From Kibdelosporangium sp040675465 (GTDB lineage: Bacteria > Actinomycetota > Actinomycetes > Mycobacteriales > Pseudonocardiaceae): a stretch of DNA of 64,000 bases. Positions 25,107 to 34,370 of this stretch are shown here, in pieces (position 1 is the first letter of the stretch; each line of letters begins with the position of its first letter). The position numbers were made by a program, and so were the translations under genes. Where the stretch lies: the NCBI RefSeq assembly GCF_040675465.1, contig NZ_JBFAPA010000003.1, positions 124,001-188,000 of the forward strand. The letters run 5' to 3'. The notes under the pieces were generated by a model, which saw only the letters and a program-made list of their open reading frames with translations, ran no database searches and was not told the DNA's origin.

Positions 25107-26873
25107 CTAGTTGACGCACGGTGCGCCGTTGGCCCCGATCTGCGCTCCGGGCGGCTGCGCCCGCAACGCGGGCGGGTTCATCTGCAGCAACGGCTCGCCG
25201 GCCAGGCCCTGCGAGGACTTGTAGTCCTTGCCGAGGTACACCACGACGTGTCCCTTGGGCACAGACGTGTCCTGTTCGACCGTGTAGTCCTTGCCGAGCG
25301 CGTCGACCACCTTGTCGGCGTTGGCCTTCTCACCCTTGGCGTACCGGACCACGGTCTTACTGCGCACGCTGGCGTTGAGCGTCGTGCCTTCCTTGTAGCC
25401 CTGGCTGGTCAGGTCCTTGAGCACCTGTGCGGCCAGGCCCGACCCGCCGTTGCCGTTGCGGACGTCCACGGTGATGCCGTTGCCGGGCGTGTCCGGGTTG
25501 CTGCTCGCCGAGCTGCTCGGCGACTGGCTGCCCGAGGTGGCCGGCTGGCCGACGCCGGGCAGCAGGCCCTGCACGAACGTCTTCACGTCGGCGGTGTTGA
25601 TCTGGATCGCGTCGCCGTCCTCCGGCGTCTTGAGGTCCGGCCTGCCGGTTGGGATGGTCTTGAAGTCCAGCTGCCCGGCGGTCATGCCGGACATCTGCCG
25701 GGCGAAGTCGACGATGTTCCACCGCGGGTCCAGCACGACCGACTTCTTGATCGCGGCCAGCAGCGAGTCCAGCTTCTTGGAGTCGGTCAGCGTGCCCGCG
25801 CTGAGCACCTTGCTGGCCATGCCCTTCATGAACACCTGCTGGCGCACGATCCGGTCCAGGTCACCGTTGGGCAGGTTGTGCCGCTGCCGCACGAACGCCA
25901 GCGCCTGCGGGCCGGCCAGGGTCTGCGGGCCCGCCGGGAAGTTCGCCCCGGAGAAGCTGTCCTTGGCCGGTTTGAGCAGGCACACGTCCGCGCCGCCGAC
26001 CGCGTCGGTGATGTCGGCGAAGCCGAGCAGGTTCACCTCGGAGTAGTGGTCGATGGTGGCGCCGGTGAGGTCCTGGATCGTCTTGATCAGGATCTGCGCG
26101 CCCTCCTGGCTGGACTTGACCTCCAGCTGGGCCGGGTCGGTGACGCCCTGCTTCTTCAGCCTGGCCGTCGCCGCCGCCTTGCCGCGGGCATAAGCCGAGT
26201 TGATCTTGTGCTTGCCGAAGCCGCCCGCGATGTTGACGTACGAGTCACGCGGGATCGAGATGCCGACGGCCTTGCTGCCGTCGTTCGGGATGCGCATCAG
26301 GATCAGCGTGTCGGTGTTCAGCGGGCCGTCGGCGACACCGGCGTTCAGCCGGGCCAGCAGCTCCTTGGACAACGGGTGGCCCTGCGCGTCGACCCGGCTG
26401 TCCAGGCCGACCAGCAGCACGTCGGTGGCGCCGTCGGCGGGCTTCGGGCCACCCGCGCCCGGGTCGATCACGTCGGCGGTGGTGTAGCCGCTGACGATCT
26501 CGTTGTACTTGTCCCAGCCGATCCCGGTCGCGCTCAGCACGACCAGCGAGGCCACCGCGAGGGCGACCTTGCCGGCGACGAACCTCGGACGGCGCGGCGG
26601 CGGGGCCGCGGGACGCGACCTCTGCCGGTCACGATCCCGGTCGCGGCCGCGGTCGTCGTAGTCACGGTCGTCCACGGCCGGACGCACCCGGGTCCTGGGC
26701 GGCGGCTCGCTGCGCACTGGGGTACGGCCCGGCGGGGGAGCCTGCTCACGACCCGGGGGCGGCGGCACCCGGCGACGTGGCGGCACCCCTGGCTGGCCAC
26801 GCGGCGGCACCGGACGTCCTCCTCGGCCCTGCTCACCCGCGCGACCGCCCGACCTCGGCGGCCCGTAGTCCAA
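25107..26873 (-). CDS. LytR-CpsA-Psr (LCP) family ligase with LytR_C domain
   Basis: The 588-residue envelope protein has a 95-residue Pro/Arg-rich cytoplasmic head, one membrane helix (VALAVASLVVLSATGIGW), the LCP catalytic domain and a C-terminal LytR_C domain (ITVDVRNGNGGSGLAAQV). LCP marks include NTDTLILMRI, SIPRDSYV, HKINSAYA and FVRQRHNLPNGDLDRIVRQQ with the Arg and Asp residues that bind pyrophosphate-linked lipid substrates. In actinobacteria such enzymes join arabinogalactan or other glycopolymers to peptidoglycan. The start is TTG 26873, set by the strong site AAGGAGAG. Confidence 0.92.
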   Translation of the reverse strand: MDYGPPRSGGRAGEQGRGGRPVPPRGQPGVPPRRRVPPPPGREQAPPPGRTPVRSEPPPRTRVRPAVDDRDYDDRGRDRDRDRQRSRPAAPPPRRPRFVAGKVALAVASLVVLSATGIGWDKYNEIVSGYTTADVIDPGAGGPKPADGATDVLLVGLDSRVDAQGHPLSKELLARLNAGVADGPLNTDTLILMRIPNDGSKAVGISIPRDSYVNIAGGFGKHKINSAYARGKAAATARLKKQGVTDPAQLEVKSSQEGAQILIKTIQDLTGATIDHYSEVNLLGFADITDAVGGADVCLLKPAKDSFSGANFPAGPQTLAGPQALAFVRQRHNLPNGDLDRIVRQQVFMKGMASKVLSAGTLTDSKKLDSLLAAIKKSVVLDPRWNIVDFARQMSGMTAGQLDFKTIPTGRPDLKTPEDGDAIQINTADVKTFVQGLLPGVGQPATSGSQSPSSSASSNPDTPGNGITVDVRNGNGGSGLAAQVLKDLTSQGYKEGTTLNASVRSKTVVRYAKGEKANADKVVDALGKDYTVEQDTSVPKGHVVVYLGKDYKSSQGLAGEPLLQMNPPALRAQPPGAQIGANGAPCVN

Positions 26874-27118
26874 TCCAGCTCTCCTTCGCTAGCTGCGCCA
26901 TCCCCCGACACACGTAGTTGGACGCCTGGCCCTGGTATGGGGTTGCCGTAGCGTGACACACCACTACACCGGGGCTTACGACCACATCGTGGTACGGCGT
27001 GCCGTCACCCCATTGGGGGAACCGGTGCACCCGTCCTGATCTGCGGCCACACGTCATCATGCAGGGAAATGCGCGGGCGGCCGAATCCGTGCACGGGTGG
27101 ACCGGGAAGTGAGCCGGA

Positions 27119-28243
27119 TCACGCCGCCTTGAGCCGCACCGGCAACGCGTTGAGTGCCCGGACCATTCCGCTGCGCCACGTCAGGTCCTGCCACGGCACG
27201 GCCAGCCCGATGCCCGGGAACCGGGTCAGCAGGGCGGTGAACGCGATCTCGGCCTCCATCCGCGCCAGCGCGGCGCCCAGGCAGAAGTGCGTGCCATGGC
27301 CGAACGCGAGGTGTGCGTTGTTCGTTCTGGTCAGGTCGAGGAAGTCCGGATCGTCGAACCGTGCCGGGTCGCGGTTGGCGGCGGGCAACGCGATCGCCAC
27401 CACACTCCCGGCCGGGATGTCCGTGCCACCGAGGGTGAGGTCCTGGGCCGCGATCCGGGGCGGGGCGGACACGATCGGGCCGTCGAACCGCAGCATCTCC
27501 TCGACCGCCTGCGGGACAAGCGAAAGGTCGGCGAGCAGCAGCTCGAGCTGGGCCGGGTTGGTGAACAGCGACACCATGCCGGTGCCGATCAGGTTCACCG
27601 TGGTCTCGTGGCCCGCGATGAGCAGCAGCATCAACATGCTGACCAGCTCGTCGTGGTCCAGCTGACCGGCCCGGATCAGCGCGTGCGTCAGGTCGGGCTG
27701 GGCGTCCTCGGGCAGGTCCTCGACCGTGATCCCGGCGACGAAGTCCTCCAGGTAGCCGCGGATGGCGTGACTCGCGGCCCGGCTCGCCTCGCGGTCCTCG
27801 CCACCCATCAACAGCCTCGCGGTCCAGCCGCGGAACTGGTCCTGGTCGGCGTACGGCAGGCCGAGCAGGTCACAGATCACCGTGACCGGGAGCGGGAACG
27901 CGAACTCGTCCATCAGGTCGAGCTCGTCCTGGCCGGCCATCCGGTCGAGCAGCCCTGACGTGATCTCGCCAACCCGCGGCCGCAGGCTCTCCACGCGACG
28001 CGGTGTGAAGGCGCGTTTGACGGCCTGCCGCAGGCGCGTGTGATCCGGCGGGTCGCTGTCGAGCATGTTGCGGCCGAGGCCGGACTCGCGCTGGTTCTGC
28101 ACGACCCGGTCGCGCAGCCAGTCCGGGGCGTTGCGGGCGTCCCGGCACAGCCGCGGGTCGGTGAACGCGGCCCGCGCCTCCTCGTACCCGGTGACCAGGT
28201 ACGCGATCCCCATGTTGGGCATGTCGATCCGTTGAACGGTCAT
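27119..28243 (-). CDS. Cytochrome P450
   Basis: The 374-residue protein keeps all core motifs: I-helix AGHETT with the oxygen-activating acid-alcohol pair, the K-helix E-x2-R in VEEMLRFDG, and the haem loop FGHGTHFCLGAALARMEA with the cysteine ligand. It resembles bacterial CYP105/107-type enzymes. The ATG at 28243 has a GGGGGAG site, but the product then lacks roughly 25 N-terminal residues of a usual P450 (it starts at the segment that corresponds to beta strands before the B helix). The longer open frame does not supply a matching N-terminus. A TetR gene is divergent, and no ferredoxin gene is adjacent. Confidence 0.88.
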   Translation of the reverse strand: MTVQRIDMPNMGIAYLVTGYEEARAAFTDPRLCRDARNAPDWLRDRVVQNQRESGLGRNMLDSDPPDHTRLRQAVKRAFTPRRVESLRPRVGEITSGLLDRMAGQDELDLMDEFAFPLPVTVICDLLGLPYADQDQFRGWTARLLMGGEDREASRAASHAIRGYLEDFVAGITVEDLPEDAQPDLTHALIRAGQLDHDELVSMLMLLLIAGHETTVNLIGTGMVSLFTNPAQLELLLADLSLVPQAVEEMLRFDGPIVSAPPRIAAQDLTLGGTDIPAGSVVAIALPAANRDPARFDDPDFLDLTRTNNAHLAFGHGTHFCLGAALARMEAEIAFTALLTRFPGIGLAVPWQDLTWRSGMVRALNALPVRLKAA

Positions 28244-28285
28244 CTGCTCCCCCGCAATTCCGAACGAGTGTCCGTTACCGGACCC

Positions 28286-28350
28286 ATGTTCGATACTGAA
28301 ACGGCTGAACACCAGGCACAGTTCCGTGGAAGGTGTCCGGTACTGAACAT
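28286..28350. promoter_or_regulatory. Candidate operator region between P450 and TetR genes
   Basis: The divergent spacer contains repeated elements: GATACTGAA at 28292-28300 and GTACTGAA at 28340-28347, and ATGTTC at 28286 facing GAACAT at 28345-28350. These are plausible TetR half-sites, though the arrangement is imperfect. Confidence 0.3.
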
Positions 28351-28376
28351 CTCCGGCGCAACTGTGCGGAAACGGG

Positions 28377-28919
28377 GTGCATGTGGAGGACCGCAGGGTT
28401 CGGCGGACCCGCGAACGGCTGCAGGAGGCGTTGGTCGCGCTGGTGCTGGAGAAGAGCTACCAGAAGGTGACCGTGCAGGACATCCTCGACCGCGCCGACG
28501 TGGGCCGCTCGACGTTCTACACGCACTACCAAAGCAAGGACGACCTCCTGCTGAGTGGCTACGACGACGTGCGCGTGGCGTTTCTCGCGGAGGCCCAACG
28601 CGTGCCGGACGACATCCTCGGCCCGATGCGCGCGCTGTTCCACTCGGTCAAGAAGCAGCGGGCGCTGTACGAGGCGATGGTGCTCGGCCACGAGCTGGCG
28701 ATCCGGCCGATCCGCGACCAGCTGAACACGATCCTGTTCGAGCATCTGCGGCCGCGGCTGACGGTCAGCGATGAGGAGCTCAGCGCGATCGTGGTGTTCC
28801 TGTTCAGCGGGATGAACGGGTTGATCACCTGGTGGATGGTGACCAAGGCGCGGTGCTCGGCGGACGAGATGTACGAACGCTTCCGCCGGCTGGCGTTGCC
28901 CGGTCTGGCAGCCCTGTGA
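28377..28919 (+). CDS. TetR-family regulator
   Basis: The 180-residue protein has a TetR DNA-binding domain (RRTRERLQEALVALVLEKSYQKVTVQDILDRADVGRSTFYTHYQSKDDLL) and a short effector domain ending in FLFSGMNGLITWWM, typical of the AcrR-like group with a C-terminal TetR_C_7-type domain. It is divergent from the cytochrome P450 gene, which is its likely target. Starts at GTG 28377; GTG 28383 is equally possible. Confidence 0.87.
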   Translation: MHVEDRRVRRTRERLQEALVALVLEKSYQKVTVQDILDRADVGRSTFYTHYQSKDDLLLSGYDDVRVAFLAEAQRVPDDILGPMRALFHSVKKQRALYEAMVLGHELAIRPIRDQLNTILFEHLRPRLTVSDEELSAIVVFLFSGMNGLITWWMVTKARCSADEMYERFRRLALPGLAAL

Positions 28920-28942
28920 GCCTTTCCTTGTGCGGCTGGGGA

Positions 28943-29330
28943 TTGCTCGTCGCCGAGAAGGGTGAGGCCGGCGGGCATCAGGGTCGTCGTCTCGAGCAGG
29001 GCCTGGATCAGGTTGTGGTTCAACACATTGCCGACCGGTTCGCCAATGCCGTCGTCACGGACGATCCCGAGGATCTGCGCGGCGAGGCGTTTGCGGACGG
29101 CTTCGACCGTGTTGGTGGTGGTCTTGACGGTCCAGGTGCGGCCCGTTGAGGCGCTTGAGGTCGTCGACGACCTGCTTCCACGCCACCGGTCGCGGGTGTC
29201 GTTCCTACCGGAGGTACCGCTGCCCCAACGCGGTGAGCACGAGCCGTTCGGAGTCACTGAGGTCGTACATGCCGGGCACTTTGGCACGGCTGCGCGGCCC
29301 ACCGGCCCGACCCGGCGAGCGCCGCACTCA
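28943..29330 (-). pseudogene. Frameshifted remnant resembling the C-terminal domain of FHA-type regulators
   Basis: Three consecutive minus-strand pieces in different frames make one recognisable sequence. VPGMYDLSDSERLVLTAL ends at a TAG (29205-29207). RPVAWKQVVDDLKRLNG follows in a second frame. TVEAVRKRL, GEPVGNVLNHNLIQALLE and TTLMPAGLTLLGDE (to 28943) follow in a third. I recognise this order from the C-terminal helical domain of actinobacterial FHA-domain proteins. No FHA domain remains upstream, and the original stop is lost. It is a decayed gene. Confidence 0.55.
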
Positions 29331-29577
29331 TGAGGTGGGCTTCCAGCAGACGCGAGCGGTTTTGGTTGTGGACGCGGGCAGCAACCGCGGCACCAGATCC
29401 CGGAACGTCACCTCGAACTCCCTCACCAGTCCCACCCCGGGTATGCGACCCCACCCTCAGGACCGGCCCGCCCACCAGACCAGAGCCACCTCCAGCGCCA
29501 ATCCGGCAACCGTCAGGCCCCTCATCGCGCCCCCAGACCACAGTTCGCAGGGCGACCCATGCGCAATTCCGGTTCGC
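29331..29577. other. Gene-poor stretch with vestigial reading frames
   Basis: On the minus strand a 32-codon frame ending at 29328 (containing FEVTFRDLVPRLLPAS) and a 22-codon hydrophobic frame look like leftovers of the same decayed locus. No intact gene, RNA or clear hairpin is visible. Confidence 0.45.
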
Positions 29578-32500
29578 TCAGCCGGTGACTGCGGACGACG
29601 TGGCTGTGGGCGACGTGGCTGTGGACAACGTGATTGCGGATAACTCGGCGAGGAGCTCGGACGCGGTCACCGGGTCGAGTTCGCCGAACACCCGTCGGTC
29701 CCGCGGATCGCAGAACCGGTCGCCTGGTGGGCACAGCCAGATATCGGTCAGGATCTGGTGCTCGTTGTCGCTGCCGTGGCCCGTGGTGATCCCCGGATTC
29801 AGGGTGAGCACAACGGATCCGCCGCCCGGCACCGGACGGGTGATCCACCGCTCCACGCTGTGGTCCTGGGGGTCGCCCCGTCGCCAGCCGCGGTTGGCCA
29901 GGCCGAGTAACCGCGCGCTGGGAACTGTCATGCCATGGAACCGGTCCAGCCGCGTCGCCTGCATCTCTTGTGGGGTAAGGACGTACGCGGGCCGGTCGAG
30001 TTGCGGGAACGGCTGGATGATCTCGTAGTCCGCGAACACCCCCGCCCACCGGTCGGCTACATCCGTCAGCTGGACGGGGTGCGCCACGCTCACGGTCGCG
30101 TCCTCCGGCAGCGTCCACGGCTCGTCGTTGACATCGACCGGAGTGCGATCCTCGGCGAGCCGGAACGTCTCGCCCTTGTTCGTCCGCCACACCAGTCTGC
30201 GCACGATATGCCCCAGCAGTGGGTGTTCGGCGAGCAACGAGACGAACTCCTCCGCGGGCCACTCGCGCTGGCTCAGCATCGCGGACTCCAGCCGGGCGAT
30301 CTGACCGGCCGCCACCCCGCGCACGTCCTTCTTCAACGTGGTGAACCGTTTGTACTCGATCGGGGCCAACGCCGGATCGTCTTTCACCCCTGGCTTCGGC
30401 AAGTCCTTGCGCCGCTTGCCATCCCCGTCGAGGACGTAGGGCTGCAGCGACTCGTCGAAGCCCACAGTGAACCGGCGCGACCCGTAGTCGATCATCAGCG
30501 ATGCCGTCTCGTCCAGACCGAAGGCCGGCACCAGCCGGTCTGCCAACTGGTCGGCGGTCAGCCCGAGACCGGCGGCAACGGCGGTGATCTTCTCCTCCGC
30601 TCGCTCCTTCAACGCCTTGAACGGCAACTTCTGCGCGATCCTGTGCAGATGGGTCAACGCCATGCCGGTCCCGATGGCAGCGAGCACGTCCAGGCCCAGC
30701 ACGGCTTTGGCGTGCCCGTTCTCACCCGGCCAGGCGCGGATCAGCGGGGTCAGCGCGCGTACCGTGTCGTCGTCGCCGAGCACGCCCAACGCGGTGAACG
30801 CCCACGACTCCTTCGCTGGGGAGTCCGCGTCGCGCCAGCGCTCGAACAGGTCCCACGCGAACGATGCCAGCGACGCCGGGTCACACAAGTCTTGGACAAC
30901 GCGGATGCCCGCGTACACGGAGTCCACTGTGGATATCCGCAGCATTGTGAGGAGGTGCCCGACGGCGGCGACCGGCAGGGCCGTCTCCTTGTCCCGCATG
31001 AGGATCTGCGGGAACATGCCCGGGTGCGCCCACGTCGGGAGCGCGGGCATCTTCGCCGGCAGAACACCGAGCTCACCCAACGCGAGCATGCCTTCGATCG
31101 CCTGCGCGGCCTCCTCGCCGTACTCGCGGGCAGCCGCCTGAACATCGGTCACGCCGTCGAGGAACAACAGCGCTGCCTCGGCCTCGCTGCGGTGTCTGCC
31201 CGGTCTGCCCAACGCCGCGGGCACCAAAGCGGCCGCGGCGAACTCCGCGTGCCGACGCAACCACGCCTCCGCAGTCGGGCGCGCGCCTTTGTTGCGTACG
31301 AGCCATTCCGCCATCAGCTGCGCCACCGAGGCGTCCGCGAACGGCAGCAGCAACTCACCGTTGTGCGCGGGCGCCTTCGAAGCGACCCACTGGAGCACCG
31401 GCAGACCAGCGATCCCATGCCGGGCCGCGAACGGTCTCCCCCACTCGAACGCGCTGGTGTGCAACGGCCGCCACGACTCCAGCACCGGGTCGATCACCTC
31501 GGCCGGTCCGCGCGTGAACAGCCATACCTCCTGGTACCAGGGCAGCTGGAAGCCGCGGTACTGCCGCATGGCCTGATCCCAGTCGGGGAACGTGCCCGAC
31601 CAGCACTCGTCCACCGGCGACGCGGCCCATTCCTCGCGCTCGCCCGGCGTCCAGCAGGCCGCGGGCTGTCCGATGGGCTGAAGTCCCGGCAGGACAACAG
31701 GTTCACGTCGACGGGTCCACGGTGGATCGACCAGCGCCGACGGCAGGTCCGTCGCCTCGGGAACCCCCGGCATCACAGCCAAGCCGTCTGGAGGCGCGAT
31801 GCCTGGGTGCGCCACGAGATGGTCCCGCAGCAACGAAGTCTCGCCCGCCGCGGCCAGCAGCCGCGCCGCCCGCTCGGGGAACCGGTTCATCATGTCCAGC
31901 AGGACCGGCCGGACCAGCGGCTGGTCCACCCGGGCCAGCATCAGCCCGAACGCCTCATCGGTCGGCAGCTGCCCGAGCAGCTTGAGCAGCCGTCTGCGGT
32001 CGGGCTTGCTGCCCTTGTGCCGGTCCAGCAGCGACGCCACCCCGGGCGCGATCGACGGGCCGATTCTCGCCGCGGCCACGCGCAGGCGCTCCTCACTGGC
32101 CAGCTTGAACCAGAAGGAGGCCTCGGTGACGAGCAGGGTGTACTGCCCGCCGGTGCTCAGCGACTGCAGCAGCAGATCCTGCCCCGGCCACGAGTACTGC
32201 TGGGTGATCGCGACCGCCTCCCGGCAGACCTCGTCGACCCAGTCCACCCGGGTCGGCACCAGGTAGGCCGCGACCACCCGGCAGCCGAGCCCGGTCGCAC
32301 GATGCCGGGCGAGCACCTCGGCGACCGCGTCGAACTCGCCCGCACGCACGCCGGCCAGCAGGCGTCTGAGCCGCTCGAGCATCGGCGCGACGGTCATCAT
32401 CTGCCGCACCAGTCTGGCGCCGACCAGCGCGTGGGCCGCGTGGACCTCGCCGAGACGCGCGGCGACCTCAACGGTGAACAGCAGGCCGTGTCTGCCGATC

Positions 32501-32778
32501 AGCGCGTCGGCGATGCGCTCCTGGCCCTCCGTCCGGTCGATCGCGTGCAGCACCGCGACCAGCGCCGCCGCCCCCAGCGGGGTGCCCGTCCCGGCGAGGT
32601 ACGCGCGCAGCTGCGCACCGAGCTCGCCATCGCCGGTGAAGTGCTTCGGCATGGCCGCGATCCGCTCACGGAGGAACTCCTCCGCCAACGGGTCCGGCTC
32701 GGTCCCGCCGTCGTCGCCGGGCCAGGGGTGAACCCTGGCCCGCCACGACTTCGGGACGGTGAACGTGGTCTCTCGCAC
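29578..32778 (-). CDS. Large DUF4132 protein
   Basis: The 1066-residue protein is predicted cytosolic and almost wholly helical with HEAT-like stretches, ending with the DUF4132 domain (residues about 850-1010: PEDATVSVAHPVQL, FADYEIIQPFPQLDRPAYVL, GWRRGDPQDHSVERW). No catalytic or transmembrane motif is evident. The start is GTG 32778 behind AGGGGAG; longer frames upstream are not credible. DUF4132 proteins are sporadic in actinobacteria and their role is not settled. A decayed FHA-type gene and a short plus-strand unit flank it. Confidence 0.85.
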   Translation of the reverse strand: MRETTFTVPKSWRARVHPWPGDDGGTEPDPLAEEFLRERIAAMPKHFTGDGELGAQLRAYLAGTGTPLGAAALVAVLHAIDRTEGQERIADALIGRHGLLFTVEVAARLGEVHAAHALVGARLVRQMMTVAPMLERLRRLLAGVRAGEFDAVAEVLARHRATGLGCRVVAAYLVPTRVDWVDEVCREAVAITQQYSWPGQDLLLQSLSTGGQYTLLVTEASFWFKLASEERLRVAAARIGPSIAPGVASLLDRHKGSKPDRRRLLKLLGQLPTDEAFGLMLARVDQPLVRPVLLDMMNRFPERAARLLAAAGETSLLRDHLVAHPGIAPPDGLAVMPGVPEATDLPSALVDPPWTRRREPVVLPGLQPIGQPAACWTPGEREEWAASPVDECWSGTFPDWDQAMRQYRGFQLPWYQEVWLFTRGPAEVIDPVLESWRPLHTSAFEWGRPFAARHGIAGLPVLQWVASKAPAHNGELLLPFADASVAQLMAEWLVRNKGARPTAEAWLRRHAEFAAAALVPAALGRPGRHRSEAEAALLFLDGVTDVQAAAREYGEEAAQAIEGMLALGELGVLPAKMPALPTWAHPGMFPQILMRDKETALPVAAVGHLLTMLRISTVDSVYAGIRVVQDLCDPASLASFAWDLFERWRDADSPAKESWAFTALGVLGDDDTVRALTPLIRAWPGENGHAKAVLGLDVLAAIGTGMALTHLHRIAQKLPFKALKERAEEKITAVAAGLGLTADQLADRLVPAFGLDETASLMIDYGSRRFTVGFDESLQPYVLDGDGKRRKDLPKPGVKDDPALAPIEYKRFTTLKKDVRGVAAGQIARLESAMLSQREWPAEEFVSLLAEHPLLGHIVRRLVWRTNKGETFRLAEDRTPVDVNDEPWTLPEDATVSVAHPVQLTDVADRWAGVFADYEIIQPFPQLDRPAYVLTPQEMQATRLDRFHGMTVPSARLLGLANRGWRRGDPQDHSVERWITRPVPGGGSVVLTLNPGITTGHGSDNEHQILTDIWLCPPGDRFCDPRDRRVFGELDPVTASELLAELSAITLSTATSPTATSSAVTG

Positions 32779-33167
32779 TGCGCTGACTCCCCTGGTCCGG
32801 ACGTTGGCAGCACCATACGGGCAGGCACCGACAATTTTGGAAAACCGTTGGCGCACAACGGAAAGAGCCGCGATCATGGGGTGTCGCGCGACGCTGCGGA
32901 AACTCAGCGGACCTCCTGAAGGACACACCGGCCGCCCGGCCGGCTCGCCGGAGTCACGGCGCCGGGAACGGTCACGGTTCGCCGACGCCGCACACGGCCT
33001 GATCGAGGCGCTGCGACGGCATGGGTACACGCGCCGGGATTCTGTCCATCGCCGCCACATGGATCGAACACCGAACGCCACCGAAACGCCGATGACCTGG
33101 GCAAACACATCGTTGGCCAGGTCACGCGGGCTGGCCCGGCGTGACCTGGCGGCGATAGGCTCTGCCG
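32779..33167. other. Intergenic region upstream of the DUF4132 gene
   Basis: This divergent spacer of nearly 390 bases must hold the DUF4132 promoter and that of the small plus-strand gene at 33168. A plus-strand frame from ATG 32877 gives only an Arg-rich sequence that I do not accept as a gene. The only structure I see is the hairpin at 33116-33150. Confidence 0.5.
33116..33150. other. Perfect 12-bp inverted repeat ahead of a small gene
   Basis: GCCAGGTCACGC (33116-33127) pairs fully with GCGTGACCTGGC (33139-33150) across an 11-base loop. It lies 17 bases before the GTG at 33168, so it may be an operator or a leader hairpin affecting translation. Confidence 0.45.
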
Positions 33168-33401
33168 GTGTCCACTCCAGGGTCGCTGCCCCAGCGCACG
33201 GTCTGCCACGGCTGTCGTCAGGTCACGCACATCAGGCTGGAGGACGAGGACGACGTGGCCATCCTGCGGCCGATGACCGTGCCCGGCCAGGGCTCGATCT
33301 ACCACGAGGTGGCGCCCGGGGTCATGGTCGAACGGGCCTGCCCGATCTGCGGCGAGTCCGACGACATGGGCTGGGTCGAAGGGTGCGTACCGCCGGTCTG
33401 A
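33168..33401 (+). CDS. Small putative zinc-binding protein
   Basis: The 77-residue product has two Cys-x2-Cys pairs (TVCHGCRQ and ACPICGES) about 40 residues apart, fitting a zinc ribbon. The middle is acidic then hydrophobic. No ribosome site precedes GTG 33168, so the start is provisional. No specific function is recognised. Confidence 0.55.
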   Translation: MSTPGSLPQRTVCHGCRQVTHIRLEDEDDVAILRPMTVPGQGSIYHEVAPGVMVERACPICGESDDMGWVEGCVPPV

Positions 33402-33474
33402 GCGTGATACTCCACCCAGGTGCTTGACCGGCGCGCCCGGCCTGGCACCATTCGAACCGACGGGAGGGGCCACC

Positions 33475-33657
33475 ATGCGCGTGTTCGAACCGCTGAAGCG
33501 GGCCCTGCGCGTGGTCGACTGGTTCGAGGCGCGCGGCGTCTACGTGCCAGGGGAGGACAGCCACCCGGTCTCGCCGTGGCGGGACTTCGGCTGGCTGATC
33601 GCCACCTGGCTGGTCACTGTCGGCATGTTCGTCGTCTTCTTCGCGATGGCCGCATAA
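33475..33657 (+). CDS. Small single-pass membrane protein
   Basis: The 60-residue protein has a basic amphipathic N-terminal half and one C-terminal helix (GWLIATWLVTVGMFVVFFAMAA). ATG 33475 follows an excellent GGGAGGGG site. Unknown function. Confidence 0.6.
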   Translation: MRVFEPLKRALRVVDWFEARGVYVPGEDSHPVSPWRDFGWLIATWLVTVGMFVVFFAMAA

Positions 33658-33816
33658 GCCCGTTTGGTCACTCCAGGTGCCCCTTCGGTTACAGCTTGGC
33701 CACATCACGACACCAGCTCTGACTCGACCAGCCGAACGGTTTAGGTAATCCGGCCCACAAGCCTCACTCTGTGGAAGTCACACCTCCCATCCCCGTTGGT
33801 CGAAAGTAGGACACCC

Positions 33817-34350
33817 GTGAGAGCCGGGCTGGCCGCCGTCGCATGCGCGCTGCTGGCGCTCGTGGCCGGATGCGGTGCCGACGGGATGAACCGGGCCGAC
33901 GCGAAGGTCGTCTCCGAGGCCGCAGCGCCCAGCGAGGTGCCGGTCAAGGTGGCCGGCGGACTGGCGAAGTGGGGCGAGCAACGGCCGGCCGGGGACACCC
34001 TGCTGGTCACCGTCTCCTCGCCGCGGTCGTTCGTGCCGGGCGACACGGCGTATCCGAAGGCGCCGCGGGCGGCCGGGTTCGACATCACCCTCGAGAACGT
34101 GGGCACCAGCGTGTACCGGTCCTCGCAGCTGGTGGTGCAGGCGTCCACGTCGGACGGCAAGCGGATGGCGGCCGTGGTCGACGCCACCCAGGGCTACTCG
34201 GGAGTGCTCGCCGGGGAGGTCCTGCCGGGCCGGACCGCACGCCTGTCGCTGGCGTTCGCGTTACCCGCCGACCAGGTGAACGTGGTGGTCACGGTGCAGG
34301 CCAACGTGGCGCAGGCGACCACGACCGCCGAGTTCGAAGGCCCGGCCTGA
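33817..34350 (+). CDS. Lipoprotein with Ig-like/DUF4352-like domain
   Basis: The 177-residue precursor has a signal peptide ending in the lipobox LVAGC, so it should be anchored to the outer face of the membrane. The rest reads as one beta-sandwich (AGFDITLENVGTSVYRSSQLVVQAS, GEVLPGRTARLSLAFALPADQVNVVVTVQ), similar in pattern to DUF4352-type domains. GTG 33817 has a suitable AGGA site. It precedes bcp by 20 bases and may be co-transcribed. Confidence 0.75.
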   Translation: MRAGLAAVACALLALVAGCGADGMNRADAKVVSEAAAPSEVPVKVAGGLAKWGEQRPAGDTLLVTVSSPRSFVPGDTAYPKAPRAAGFDITLENVGTSVYRSSQLVVQASTSDGKRMAAVVDATQGYSGVLAGEVLPGRTARLSLAFALPADQVNVVVTVQANVAQATTTAEFEGPA

Positions 34351-34370
34351 GCCGGGTAGGTTCTCGCGAC

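Noticed and set aside
32877..33167. Arg-rich plus-strand frame upstream of the zinc-ribbon-like gene
   Set aside because: No ribosome site and no domain; it continues in the wrong frame through the next gene.
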